This document shows, one piece after another, positions 1 through 6,896 of a DNA stretch of 35,763 bases. The DNA is taken from positions 1 through 35,763 of the forward strand of contig JBGQFW010000040.1 in NCBI GenBank assembly GCA_041497115.1. The letters run 5' to 3'. How positions within the stretch are numbered: the stretch's first letter is position 1; the number at the start of each line of letters is the position of its first letter. Origin of the DNA: AR5 sp041497115 (GTDB taxonomy: Bacteria > Methylomirabilota > Methylomirabilia > Rokubacteriales > CSP1-6). The notes under the pieces were generated by a model. It worked only from the letters and a program-made list of their open reading frames with translations, had not been told where the DNA came from and did no database searches. The position numbers were made by a program, and so were the translations under genes.

Positions 1-1523
1 AGGAGCGCCTCGAGCAGCTCGTCGGCGCTCTCGGGCGGCAGGGGATCGATCCGGAGCTGGCGGTAGTAGGTCTTGCCGCCCCAGGTGTGGCTGTACTCGG
101 GCCGGTAGTTGACGAGGAGCAAGAGGCGCGCGGCGGGCAGGCTATCGACGAGGCTATCGAGCAAGGTCTGGGTCTCGCCGTCGATCCAGTGCAGGTCCTC
201 GAAGACCACCACCAGCGGCTGGACCTCGCTCTCGCGCAACAGCAGACGCTTGACCGCATCGAGCGTCTGCTGGCGCCGCTGGGGCGGATCGAGGGCGTGC
301 CAGGACGCCTCGTCCACCGGCGCGTCGAGGAGCGCCAGGAGGGCGGGCACGACGGGCGCGAGCGCGGGGTCGAGCGTCAGGACCTTCCCCGTGACCTTCT
401 CCCGGATCTTCCGCGGGTCGTCGCGGCTGTCGATCGCGAAGTAGCCGCGGAGCAGCTCGATCACGGGAAGGTAGGCGGTGGCCTTGCCGTAGGAGACCGA
501 GCCGGCCTCCACGATCAGCCAGCCGTGCACGCGATAGGAGTGGGTGAGCTCCCAGAAGAGACGCGACTTGCCCACGCCCGGCTCCCCGACCACCGCGACC
601 ACCTGGCCGTGCCCCAGGCTGGCCCGGTCGAGGGCGTCTCGCAGTTGCTCCAGCTCCGCGGTCCGGCCGACGAAGCGCGTGAGCCCCCGCCGCGCCGCGG
701 CCTCGAGGCGGGTGCGGGCGGCGCCGGCCCCCACCAGCTCGAACACCTCGACCGGCTCGCCGAGCCCCTTGATCGGCACCGGGCCAAGCGGAGTCACCTG
801 GACGAAGCCCTCGGCCAGGTGCAGCGTCTCGGCGGTGAGCCGGATGCTGCCGGGCGCCGCGAGCTGCTCCATGCGCGCCGCCAGGTGCGTGGTCTGGCCG
901 ACGGCGGTGTAGTCCATCCGGAGATCGCTGCCGATCGAGCGCACCACGACCTCGCCGGAGTTGACGCCGACGCGGATCTGCACCTCCACGCCCTGCGCGC
1001 GGCGCAGCTCCTCCGAGTAGCGGCGCACGACCTCCTGCATCCTGAGGGCGGTATAGCACGCGCGCACGGCGTGGTCCTCGTGGGCGAGGGGCGCGCCGAA
1101 GAGCGCCATGATGCCGTCGCCCATCACCTGGTTCACGGTGCCCTCGTAGTGATGGACGGCGTCCATCATGCGTTCAAGGACTGGGTCGAGGATGCTGCGC
1201 GCTTCTTCGGGATCGCGGTCGGCGAGCAGCTCCATGGAGCCCTTGAGGTCGGCGAAGAGGACCGTGACCTGCTTGCGCTCGCCCTCGAGGGAGCTCTTGG
1301 ACGTGATGATCTTCTCGGCGAGATGCTTGGGGGTGTAGGCCTCGGGCGTCGCGAACCGCGCCTGAACGGGCTTGTCGAGCGGTGCTGCACACTGGCCACA
1401 GAACTTGTTCTCAGGAGGGTTACTGGCTCCGCACGACGGGCAGACGGAGGCAAGCGGCGCGGCGCACTGGCCGCAGAATCTTGTTCCGGGGGGATTCTCG
1501 GTTTGGCACCGGGGACACTTCAT
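1..1523 (-). CDS. zinc-ribbon / class III nucleotide cyclase / AAA-type ATPase protein (C-terminus cut by window edge)
   Basis: The frame is open from an ATG at 1523 to base 1 (507 codons, no stop), so the gene is partial. Two four-cysteine zinc ribbons open the protein (C3/C6/C17/C20 and C28/C31/C42/C45). A class III adenylate/guanylate cyclase domain follows at about residues 84-265, with candidate metal-binding aspartates D92 (FADLKGS) and D136 (GDGIMALFG). A large STAND/AAA-like ATPase module comes next, with Walker A GEPGVGKS at 313-320 and a Walker B-like VVVFEDLHW near 438-446. Family members usually continue into TPR-like repeats, which would lie beyond the window. A GGAGG sits 7 nt before the ATG. 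The known role of the family is cyclic-nucleotide or regulatory signalling; substrate (ATP or GTP) and partner are not visible. Confidence 0.9.
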   Translation of the reverse strand, partial: MKCPRCQTENPPGTRFCGQCAAPLASVCPSCGASNPPENKFCGQCAAPLDKPVQARFATPEAYTPKHLAEKIITSKSSLEGERKQVTVLFADLKGSMELLADRDPEEARSILDPVLERMMDAVHHYEGTVNQVMGDGIMALFGAPLAHEDHAVRACYTALRMQEVVRRYSEELRRAQGVEVQIRVGVNSGEVVVRSIGSDLRMDYTAVGQTTHLAARMEQLAAPGSIRLTAETLHLAEGFVQVTPLGPVPIKGLGEPVEVFELVGAGAARTRLEAAARRGLTRFVGRTAELEQLRDALDRASLGHGQVVAVVGEPGVGKSRLFWELTHSYRVHGWLIVEAGSVSYGKATAYLPVIELLRGYFAIDSRDDPRKIREKVTGKVLTLDPALAPVVPALLALLDAPVDEASWHALDPPQRRQQTLDAVKRLLLRESEVQPLVVVFEDLHWIDGETQTLLDSLVDSLPAARLLLLVNYRPEYSHTWGGKTYYRQLRIDPLPPESADELLEAL

Positions 1524-1995
1524 GCCGGAGCCTCCAAGCAGCCTCGCCGGTGAAGGTCAGAACGGTGGGACGAGAGTAACTGCCCGGGTCCCGCGTGGGC
1601 AAGGACTCCGCCGCAAGTTGCGGCGAGTCCGCGAGTCTCCTCCGTCGCTCGGGTCTTGGGTGGGTTGATCCACACCTCCACAGGGCGCGCCAGTGGATGG
1701 GGCAGGCCGGCGGGGAATCGCTCCGGATGGGTGGCGTAGGCCGTGGCAAGCACGGTCGCTCGCGCCGCCACGCCCTGCCCCTGTTCGATCTGACGATCAA
1801 GCAGCTGCTCCAAGGAGATCAACCCGCGGCTCACGCGCGTCATCGTGGTCCAGGGTGACGGAGAGCGCCCGACGGTGGACAGCCTCCGCGCGGCGGCCCC
1901 GTCACTGGGGTTGAACGCCGCCGGCATGAGTGTGCCCGATGCGAGGACAAAGACGAGGAGCAGAGGGAAGTTCTTGAAAGAATGTTCGAAAGTGG
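1524..1995. other. 472-base stretch with no intact gene; holds a transposase scrap
   Basis: This stretch lies between the cyclase start and tRNA-Asn. Short overlapping frames occur on both strands, but none has a convincing start, codon pattern or family likeness, apart from the transposase-like C-terminal fragment listed separately. I see no RNA gene here. Confidence 0.5.
1616..1759 (-). pseudogene. C-terminal remnant of an IS3-type transposase (integrase core family)
   Basis: About 48 residues in one minus frame read like the extreme C-terminus of IS3-family transposases: a leucine/alanine-rich lead, then AYATHPERF, a proline-rich linker and VWINPP. In that family a Tyr-x-x-x-His-Pro-Glu-Arg-Phe block shortly before a W-I-N-P-P motif ends the integrase domain. 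No DDE catalytic core, no partner orfA and no terminal inverted repeats are visible nearby, so this is at most a decayed trace of an insertion. Recognition is from memory of the motif only. Confidence 0.5.
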
Positions 1996-2071
1996 TGGCT
2001 CCCCGGGCTGGGCTCGAACCAGCGACTTCCTGATTAACAGTCAGGCGCTCTACCGACTGAGCTACCGGGGA
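1996..2071 (-). tRNA. tRNA-Asn (anticodon GTT)
   Basis: A 76-nt cloverleaf on the minus strand. The 7-bp acceptor stem pairs TCCCCGG with CCGGGGA, followed by G and an encoded CCA. The anticodon loop CTGTTAA gives GTT, and the T-arm holds GGTTCGAGCC. A perfect TATAAT lies about 25 nt upstream. Confidence 0.97.
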
Positions 2072-2095
2072 GTGACCGGTGAGGCCGGCTGAGCC

Positions 2096-2126
2096 ATTAT
2101 AAACCGGTGCGCCGCCCGGACGTCAG
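2096..2126 (-). promoter_or_regulatory. sigma-70-type promoter for tRNA-Asn
   Basis: Minus strand: perfect -10 TATAAT (2101-2096) with a -35-like CTGACG (2126-2121) 19 nt upstream. It points at the tRNA-Asn 5' end at 2071. It overlaps the start region of the oppositely oriented glycosyltransferase, so the two transcription units diverge from the same few bases. Confidence 0.5.
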
Positions 2127-3117
2127 CCTGGTGATCTGCACGCGCGACGGCGCGACCCGCCTGCCCGCCGCCCTCGCCCATCTCGCCGCGCAGCGGACCT
2201 CCGCCGGGCTCGCGTGGGAGGTGCTCGTCGTGGACAACGCCTCCACCGACGACACCGCGGCGGTGGCGCGGGCGGCGTGGCCGGCCGGGGCGCCGGCGCC
2301 GCTGCGGATCGTCGCCGAGCCGCGACCCGGCCTCGGCCACGCGCGCGTGCGCGGCTTCGAGGAGACCGCCGGCGACGTCGTGGGCTTCGTGGACGACGAC
2401 AACTGGCTGGCGCCCGACTGGGTCGAGGTCGCCGCCGCCGTGATGCGGGCGCACCCTCAGGCCGGCGCCTGCGGCAGCGCCGGCGAGCCCTTCTTCGACG
2501 GGCGCACGCCGCCCCCCTGGTTCGCCGAGAACGCCGTCGCCTACGCCGTCGGCGAGCCGGGCGAGGCCGGCGACGTCACGGGGCGCGGCGCTCTCTGGGG
2601 CGCGGGGCTCGCCGTGCGCCGCGCGGCGTGGCTGGGGCTGCGCGCGGCCGGGTTCGAGCCGATGCTCGTGGGACGGCGCGGTGACCGACCTACCGCGGGT
2701 GAAGACACCGAGCTGTGCGTGGCGCTCATTGCCGCGGGCTGGCGCCTCTGGTTCGACCCGCGCCTTCGCTTCCGCCATGCTATCGAGCCGGCGCGGCTCC
2801 AATGGGCGTATGCGCGACGCGTGCACTACGGCTTCGGCGTCTCGAGCGTGCTGATGGACTACTACCACGCCGCGCTCGAGCGGCGGCCCGGGCTGAGGCC
2901 GCGGCTGCAGCGGCTCTGGGCGTGGCGCATGCTGGCGGCCACCGCGTGGTGGGCGTGGTATCGGGCGCGGGGCGGCGGCGAGGGCTCGCGCGACGTCCTG
3001 CAGGCCGAGCTCCGGCGGGGCCGGCTGCGCGGGCTCCTCGACGAGTGCGGCGTGTACGCGCGGCGGGGCCGAGACGTGCGCGAGCTGGTGCGACGCCTGG
3101 CGGCGTCGCGCGGCTAG
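2107..3117 (+). CDS. family 2 glycosyltransferase
   Basis: 336 residues with a GT-A fold glycosyltransferase family 2 domain. The nucleotide-binding start is SLVICTRDG (7-15) and VVDNASTDD (41-49). The metal-binding DDD motif is at 96-98, the acceptor-side WGAGLAVRR at 164-172, and GEDTEL (198-203) supplies the likely catalytic base. A C-terminal Arg/Trp-rich amphipathic part from about 235 may sit on the membrane face. Such enzymes move a sugar from an NDP donor to a cell-surface glycan or lipid; the acceptor cannot be told here. The start is GTG at 2107 with no clear ribosome-binding site. The gene stands alone, opposes its neighbours, and its stop overlaps the recR stop by 4 nt. Confidence 0.88.
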   Translation: MRRPDVSLVICTRDGATRLPAALAHLAAQRTSAGLAWEVLVVDNASTDDTAAVARAAWPAGAPAPLRIVAEPRPGLGHARVRGFEETAGDVVGFVDDDNWLAPDWVEVAAAVMRAHPQAGACGSAGEPFFDGRTPPPWFAENAVAYAVGEPGEAGDVTGRGALWGAGLAVRRAAWLGLRAAGFEPMLVGRRGDRPTAGEDTELCVALIAAGWRLWFDPRLRFRHAIEPARLQWAYARRVHYGFGVSSVLMDYYHAALERRPGLRPRLQRLWAWRMLAATAWWAWYRARGGGEGSRDVLQAELRRGRLRGLLDECGVYARRGRDVRELVRRLAASRG

Positions 3118-3716
3118 ACGATCTCGCGCCGGCCCTCCAGGGCCTTGGAGAGCGTGACCTGATCCGCGTACTCGAGGTCGCCGCCGACGGGCAGGCCGCG
3201 CGCGATCCGCGTGATCTTCACGCCCAGTGGGCGCAGCAGGCGCGCCAGGTAGAGCGCGGTCGCCTCCCCCTCGACGTTGGGATTGGTGGCGAGGATCACC
3301 TCGGTGGGCCCGCCCGCATCGAGACGCTGCAGCAGCTCGCGCACCTTGATGTCGTCGGGGCCGATGCCCTCGAGCGGTGAGAGCGCGCCCAGCAGCACGT
3401 GGTAGCGCCCCTTGTACTCGCCGGTGCGCTCCATCGCGAGCAGGTCGTTGGGCTCCTCCACCACGCAGAGCAGCCGGCCGTCGCGGGCGGGGTCAGCACA
3501 GATGCGGCAGGGATCCTCCTCGGTCACGTTGAAGCACGTCGAGCACCAGACGATGCGCTCCTTGACGGCGATGAGCGAGTCGGCCAGCTCGCGCACCTCG
3601 TCGGCCGGACGCTTGAGGAGGAAGAACGAGAGGCGCTGGGCGGTCTTGGGGCCGATGCCGGGCAGTCGCTGCAGCGCCTCGATGAGGCGCGCGACCGGCT
3701 CGGGATAGTAGGCCAC
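3114..3716 (-). CDS. recR: recombination mediator protein RecR
   Basis: 200 residues, the family's usual length. Order: helix-hairpin-helix LPGIGPKTAQRL (18-29), a C4 zinc finger (C58, C61, C70, C73), then a TOPRIM domain (from about 81: LLCVVEEPNDLLAMERTGEYKGRYHVLLG), and a C-terminal Walker-B-like/TLSKAL tail. With RecF and RecO it loads RecA on gapped DNA. The GTG start at 3716 follows a purine-rich AAGGGGGG. It is the last gene of the dnaX-ybaB-recR unit, 8 nt after ybaB. recF is also in this window, at the origin. Confidence 0.97.
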   Translation of the reverse strand: MAYYPEPVARLIEALQRLPGIGPKTAQRLSFFLLKRPADEVRELADSLIAVKERIVWCSTCFNVTEEDPCRICADPARDGRLLCVVEEPNDLLAMERTGEYKGRYHVLLGALSPLEGIGPDDIKVRELLQRLDAGGPTEVILATNPNVEGEATALYLARLLRPLGVKITRIARGLPVGGDLEYADQVTLSKALEGRREIV

Positions 3717-3724
3717 GGCCCCCC

Positions 3725-4039
3725 TTACATCCCGAGGCCGGGGATCTTCAGGCCGCCGGTGAGCTTGCCGAGCTCCTGCTGGACGAGCTCGCGCGACTTG
3801 CGCAGCGCCTCGTTGCAGGCGGCCAGCACCAGATCCTCGAGCATCTGCACGTCGTCCTTGCTCACGACCTCGGGATCGATCTTGACCGAGACGATCTCCT
3901 GCCGGCCGTTGGCCACGACGGTGACCATGCCGCCGCCGGCGGTCGCCTCCACGGTGCGCTTGCCGACCTCTTCCTGCAGCTGCGCCATTTGCGCCTGGAG
4001 GCGCTGGGCCTCCTTCATCATGTTGCCGAAGCCCTTCAC
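3725..4039 (-). CDS. YbaB/EbfC-family nucleoid-associated protein
   Basis: 104 residues. The N-terminal helix MKGFGNMMKEAQRLQAQMAQLQEEVGKRTVEATAGGGMVTV is the hallmark of the family, followed by a small beta/alpha domain (DPEVV, LEDLVLAACNEALRKS) and a Gly-rich tail with KIPGLGM. The protein is a DNA-binding dimer shaped like tweezers; its gene lies between dnaX and recR in most bacteria, as here. The GTG start at 4039 overlaps the dnaX stop (GTGA), so it is probably translationally coupled. Confidence 0.95.
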   Translation of the reverse strand: MKGFGNMMKEAQRLQAQMAQLQEEVGKRTVEATAGGGMVTVVANGRQEIVSVKIDPEVVSKDDVQMLEDLVLAACNEALRKSRELVQQELGKLTGGLKIPGLGM

Positions 4040-5718
4040 TGGCCTTCTCCTTCGGGCAGACGCGGGCGGACCGCCACCACCTCGCCCTGGAACTCGCTCA
4101 CCGCCGCCTGCACGGCGGGGTGGTCGGTGACCGCGCCGCCGCTTTCGTCGTCGCTGACCACGCCCAGCCGTTCGGCGCCCGCGACGTGCCGCCGCATCGC
4201 CTGGATCACCAGCTCGCGGTTGGCGGTGTCCGCCAGCATCTCACGGTGGAAGTGATTTCCCGCCAACACGATGACGAGCTCGCGCTCGCGCAGCCCGGCG
4301 GGCCGCGTCTGAGCCAGCACGGCGCCCAGGGTCGGCTTGCGCCGCATCACGTCCTCCACGACACGCTGCCAGGCCGTCGCCAGCTCCTCGGTGGCCGCGG
4401 GCGCCGGCGTGGCGACGGGCGCCGGTGCGCTCGGCGCGGCCGGGCGGGGCGCGGGGACGGCGGCAGGGCGCTCGACCACCGGCGCCGGCCGGCGCGGCTC
4501 GGCCGCCGGTCGCGCGGGCTCCACACCGGGCAGCAGACTCTCCTGGAGCCGGGGCGCCGCCGGCGCCGCCCCGCCCGCCTGGCTCAGGCGCGCCTGCGCC
4601 TCCTCCACGCGCTTGAGGACGTCCTCGAGCGCGCGCGGCTCAGGGCGCCGCGTGGCGCGCACGGCGGCGACCTCGAGCTCGACGCGCGGGTGCGGCGACT
4701 CGCGCATGGCCTCGTCGGCGTCGAGGAAGACGCGCAGCAGGTAGAGCAGGTCGTCGAGCGTCGCCGTCTCGCCCAGCGCGCGCAGCGCGTTGGCCTCGGT
4801 GTGGGGGACGTCGGCCAGCTTCGCCGCCGGTGCTGCCTTGAGCACGAGCGCGCGCCGCAGCAGCTCGATCACGTCGCGCGCGAAGGCGCCCAGGTCCTCG
4901 CCCTCGCGGGCGGCGCGGTCCACCGCCTCCAGCGCGGGCGTCGCCTCGTGGCCGACCAGCGCCCGCGCGAAGGCCTGCACCTCGGCCGGCGCCGTCGTGC
5001 CCAGCAGCGCGGCGGTGGTGTCGGCGGCCAGCCGCCCGCTGCCGTAGGCGATCGCCGTGTCGAGCAGCGACAGCGCGTCGCGCACCGACCCCTCGGCCGC
5101 CCGCACGATCGCCGGCAGCGCGGCGGGCTCGAACTCGATCTGCTCCTTCTTGAGGATCGCCTCCAGCGTCGTCGCCAGCAGATCGGGGCCGAGGGGGCGG
5201 AAGTCGAAGCGCTGCACGCGCGAGAGGATGGTGGCCGGCAGCTCGCGCGGGTCGGTCGTCGCCAGCACGAAGACCACGTGGGCGGGCGGCTCCTCGAGCG
5301 TCTTGAGCAGGGCGTCGAAGGCGTCCGGAGTGAGCTGGTGGACCTCGTCGATGATGTAGATCTTGTAGCGCCCGCGCGCCGGGGCGTACTTGACGTTCTC
5401 GCGCAGCGTCCGGATGTCGTCGATCTTGCGGTTCGACGCCGCGTCGATCTCAATGATGTCCACGCCGGCGGCGGCGTCCCCGCAGGCGGGGCAGGCGCCG
5501 CACGGCTCGGCGCCCTTGCGCTCGGGGCAGAGCAGCGCACGCGCCAGCAGGCGCGCCGTCGTCGTCTTGCCGATGCCGCGCGGGCCGGCGAACAGGTAGG
5601 CGTGCGCGATGCGTCCCGACGCCAGCGCGTTGCGCAGCGTGCGGGTGATCGCGTCCTGGCCGACGACGTCGTCGAACGTCGCCGGCCGGTACTTCCGGGC
5701 AAGCACCTGGTAGCTCAA
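4036..5718 (-). CDS. dnaX: DNA polymerase III subunit tau/gamma
   Basis: From the TTG at 5718 the protein is 560 residues and begins with the family's standard SYQVLARKYRP. It is the clamp-loader ATPase of the replicase. Visible: Walker A GPRGIGKT (45-52), zinc-binding cysteines C64/C73/C76/C79, Walker B with DEVH (124-127), sensor-1 TTDPRELPATI with the SRC-type arginine-finger region ILSRVQRF. A Pro/Ala-rich linker (about 390-450) and a tau-type C-terminal domain follow. An upstream ATG at 5793 keeps the frame open but lies inside the SRP RNA, and its extra residues look non-coding. The TTG is 3 nt past the SRP RNA 3' end, so its GGAGG is inside that RNA. No A-run frameshift site for a short gamma form is seen. 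Confidence 0.93.
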   Translation of the reverse strand: MSYQVLARKYRPATFDDVVGQDAITRTLRNALASGRIAHAYLFAGPRGIGKTTTARLLARALLCPERKGAEPCGACPACGDAAAGVDIIEIDAASNRKIDDIRTLRENVKYAPARGRYKIYIIDEVHQLTPDAFDALLKTLEEPPAHVVFVLATTDPRELPATILSRVQRFDFRPLGPDLLATTLEAILKKEQIEFEPAALPAIVRAAEGSVRDALSLLDTAIAYGSGRLAADTTAALLGTTAPAEVQAFARALVGHEATPALEAVDRAAREGEDLGAFARDVIELLRRALVLKAAPAAKLADVPHTEANALRALGETATLDDLLYLLRVFLDADEAMRESPHPRVELEVAAVRATRRPEPRALEDVLKRVEEAQARLSQAGGAAPAAPRLQESLLPGVEPARPAAEPRRPAPVVERPAAVPAPRPAAPSAPAPVATPAPAATEELATAWQRVVEDVMRRKPTLGAVLAQTRPAGLRERELVIVLAGNHFHREMLADTANRELVIQAMRRHVAGAERLGVVSDDESGGAVTDHPAVQAAVSEFQGEVVAVRPRLPEGEGQ

Positions 5719-5721
5719 GTG

Positions 5722-5989
5722 ACCGTGCACCCTCCGTCGATCGGACCGTACCGCGAGCTCCCCGCAGAGCCGGCTCCGGTCAGGTACTCCCACGGCACAC
5801 GAGAGGGTCGCCTTACCGTTGCTCCCTTCCGGGCCTGGCGGGGTTCGGCGATTCTCATTGCGTGGGGCCCAACCTTCAACACCGTCCCACGAGGTTCATT
5901 CAACACGGCCCGCCCTCGAGAGGGGATTCGACCCCGCTGAAGCGGATTGCGGGCTACAGGGCACCGCTAACTCCCCGTCTAGCACGGCC
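5722..5989 (-). ncRNA. ffs: signal recognition particle RNA, large bacterial form with Alu domain
   Basis: The S-domain hairpin is unmistakable on the minus strand: GCCAGGCCCGGAAGGGAGCA in the apical loop region, flanked by GGGCCCCACGC and GCCGTGGG arms. The 5' part GCCGTGCTAGACGGGGAG, then GCGGTGCCCTGTA and CGCAATCCGC, matches the Alu domain of the long SRP RNA known from Bacillus. The 3' end GGTGCACGGT can pair with the 5' GCCGTGC. Length is about 268 nt, similar to the 271-nt Bacillus scRNA, rather than the roughly 100-nt 4.5S form. It sits between tRNA-Ser(GGA) and dnaX, the same place as scr in Bacillus. Ends are set by the pairing and may be off by a few nucleotides. Confidence 0.92.
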
Positions 5990-6024
5990 ACGCCGGAATC
6001 TTCCACCCCGACGGCAAATAAGAA

Positions 6025-6117
6025 TGGCGGAGGGGGCGGGATTTGAACCCGCGGCACAGGGGTTACCCGTGCACGGCATTTCCAGTGCCGCACCTTCGGC
6101 CGCTCGGTCACCCCTCC
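6025..6117 (-). tRNA. tRNA-Ser (anticodon GGA)
   Basis: A 93-nt class II tRNA on the minus strand. The acceptor pairs GGAGGGG with CCCCTCC, then G and an encoded CCA. The anticodon loop CTGGAAA gives GGA, a long variable arm follows, and the T-arm is GGTTCAAATCC. It lies between tRNA-Ser(CGA) and the SRP RNA. Confidence 0.97.
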
Positions 6118-6133
6118 AGCGGATGGAAAAGAT

Positions 6134-6228
6134 TGGCGGAGGGGAGAGGATTTGAACCCCCGAGGGACCTTCTGGGCCCCTATCCGATTTCGAGTCGGAC
6201 GCCTTCAACCGGGCTCGGCCACCCCTCC
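6134..6228 (-). tRNA. tRNA-Ser (anticodon CGA)
   Basis: A 95-nt class II tRNA on the minus strand. The acceptor pairs GGAGGGG with CCCCTCC, with an encoded CCA. The anticodon loop CTCGAAA gives CGA, and the variable arm is long (about 20 nt). It begins 7 nt after the tadA stop codon, so it is very likely cut from a transcript shared with tadA. Confidence 0.97.
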
Positions 6229-6235
6229 GCACCAA

Positions 6236-6667
6236 TCAGCCTCGTCGCCTGTCAAAGAACCCGCGCAGCAGCGTCGCGCTCTCGCCGGCGAGCACGCCCC
6301 CGAGCGCCGGCACCCGATGATTCATCCGCCGGTCGTCGAGCAGCCGGTAGAGCGACTCGACGGCGCCCGCCTTCGGGTCCGGCGCGCCGTACACCACGCG
6401 CGCCAGCCGCGCGTGGATCACCGCGCCGCAGCACATCGCGCACGGCTCCACGGTGACGTAGAGCGTGGCGCCGGGCAAGCGGTAGTTGCCCGCCTTCCGC
6501 GCGGCCTCCCGTAGCGCCAGGATCTCGGCGTGAGCCGTGGGATCGCTGAGCGCGACGGGCGCGTTGTGCGCGCGCCCGACGATGGCGCCGTCGGCGACCA
6601 CCACGGCGCCGATCGGCACCTCGCCGGCCGCCTCGCCGCGCTCCGCTTCGACGAGAGCCTCACGCAT
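6236..6667 (-). CDS. tadA: tRNA-specific adenosine-34 deaminase TadA
   Basis: 143 residues from the ATG at 6667. It deaminates A34 of tRNA-Arg(ACG) to inosine, allowing one tRNA to read CGU, CGC and CGA. The zinc site is complete: HAE (H46, catalytic E48) and PCAMC (C76, C79). The tail MNHRVPALGGVLAGESATLLRGFFDRRR is typical of TadA. The frame stays open upstream to 6934 but runs through two tRNA genes, so longer starts are rejected. Family likeness (DDEAWM) begins a few codons before the ATG, so a CTG at 6688 is possible. Its substrate tRNA gene ends 25 nt upstream. Confidence 0.95.
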   Translation of the reverse strand: MREALVEAERGEAAGEVPIGAVVVADGAIVGRAHNAPVALSDPTAHAEILALREAARKAGNYRLPGATLYVTVEPCAMCCGAVIHARLARVVYGAPDPKAGAVESLYRLLDDRRMNHRVPALGGVLAGESATLLRGFFDRRRG

Positions 6668-6692
6668 CCAAGCCTCGTCGTCGCGCAGAGAG

Positions 6693-6769
6693 TGGTGCGC
6701 CCTAGAGGATTCGAACCTCTGGCCTTCGGGTTCGTAGCCCGACGCTCTGTCCACCTGAGCTAAGGGCGC
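6693..6769 (-). tRNA. tRNA-Arg (anticodon ACG), the TadA substrate
   Basis: A 77-nt tRNA on the minus strand. The acceptor pairs GCGCCCT with AGGGCGC, then A and an encoded CCA. The anticodon loop CTACGAA gives ACG, and the T-arm is GGTTCGAATCC. In bacteria A34 of this tRNA is normally changed to inosine by TadA, whose gene follows directly. Only one base separates it from the upstream tRNA-Ser(GCT). Confidence 0.97.
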
Positions 6770-6770
6770 G

Positions 6771-6864
6771 TGGCGGAGAGGCAGGGATTCGAACCCTGGA
6801 CAGAGCTTTTGGCCCTGTAACCGCTTAGCAGGCGGCTGCCTTCGGCCGACTCGGCCACCTCTCC
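6771..6864 (-). tRNA. tRNA-Ser (anticodon GCT)
   Basis: A 94-nt class II tRNA on the minus strand. The acceptor pairs GGAGAGG with CCTCTCC, then G and an encoded CCA. The anticodon loop CTGCTAA gives GCT; the variable arm is long and the T-arm is GGTTCGAATCC. It is first in the tRNA/tadA/SRP/dnaX block. A TATACT on the minus strand at 6887-6882, about 18 nt upstream, is the likely -10 element; no good -35 is seen. Confidence 0.97.
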
Positions 6865-6896
6865 AACAGCAAAGCCTTCGTAGTATACACCGGTGC

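Noticed and set aside
87..1553. 488-codon plus-strand frame over the cyclase gene
   Set aside because: Mirror image of the true minus-strand gene in GC-rich DNA; composition is Arg/Gly/Asp/His-heavy and shows no family motif.
4120..5940. 606-codon plus-strand frame over dnaX and the SRP RNA
   Set aside because: Shadow of dnaX; it also runs through the SRP RNA, and the peptide is Arg/Gln/Gly-rich without any domain.
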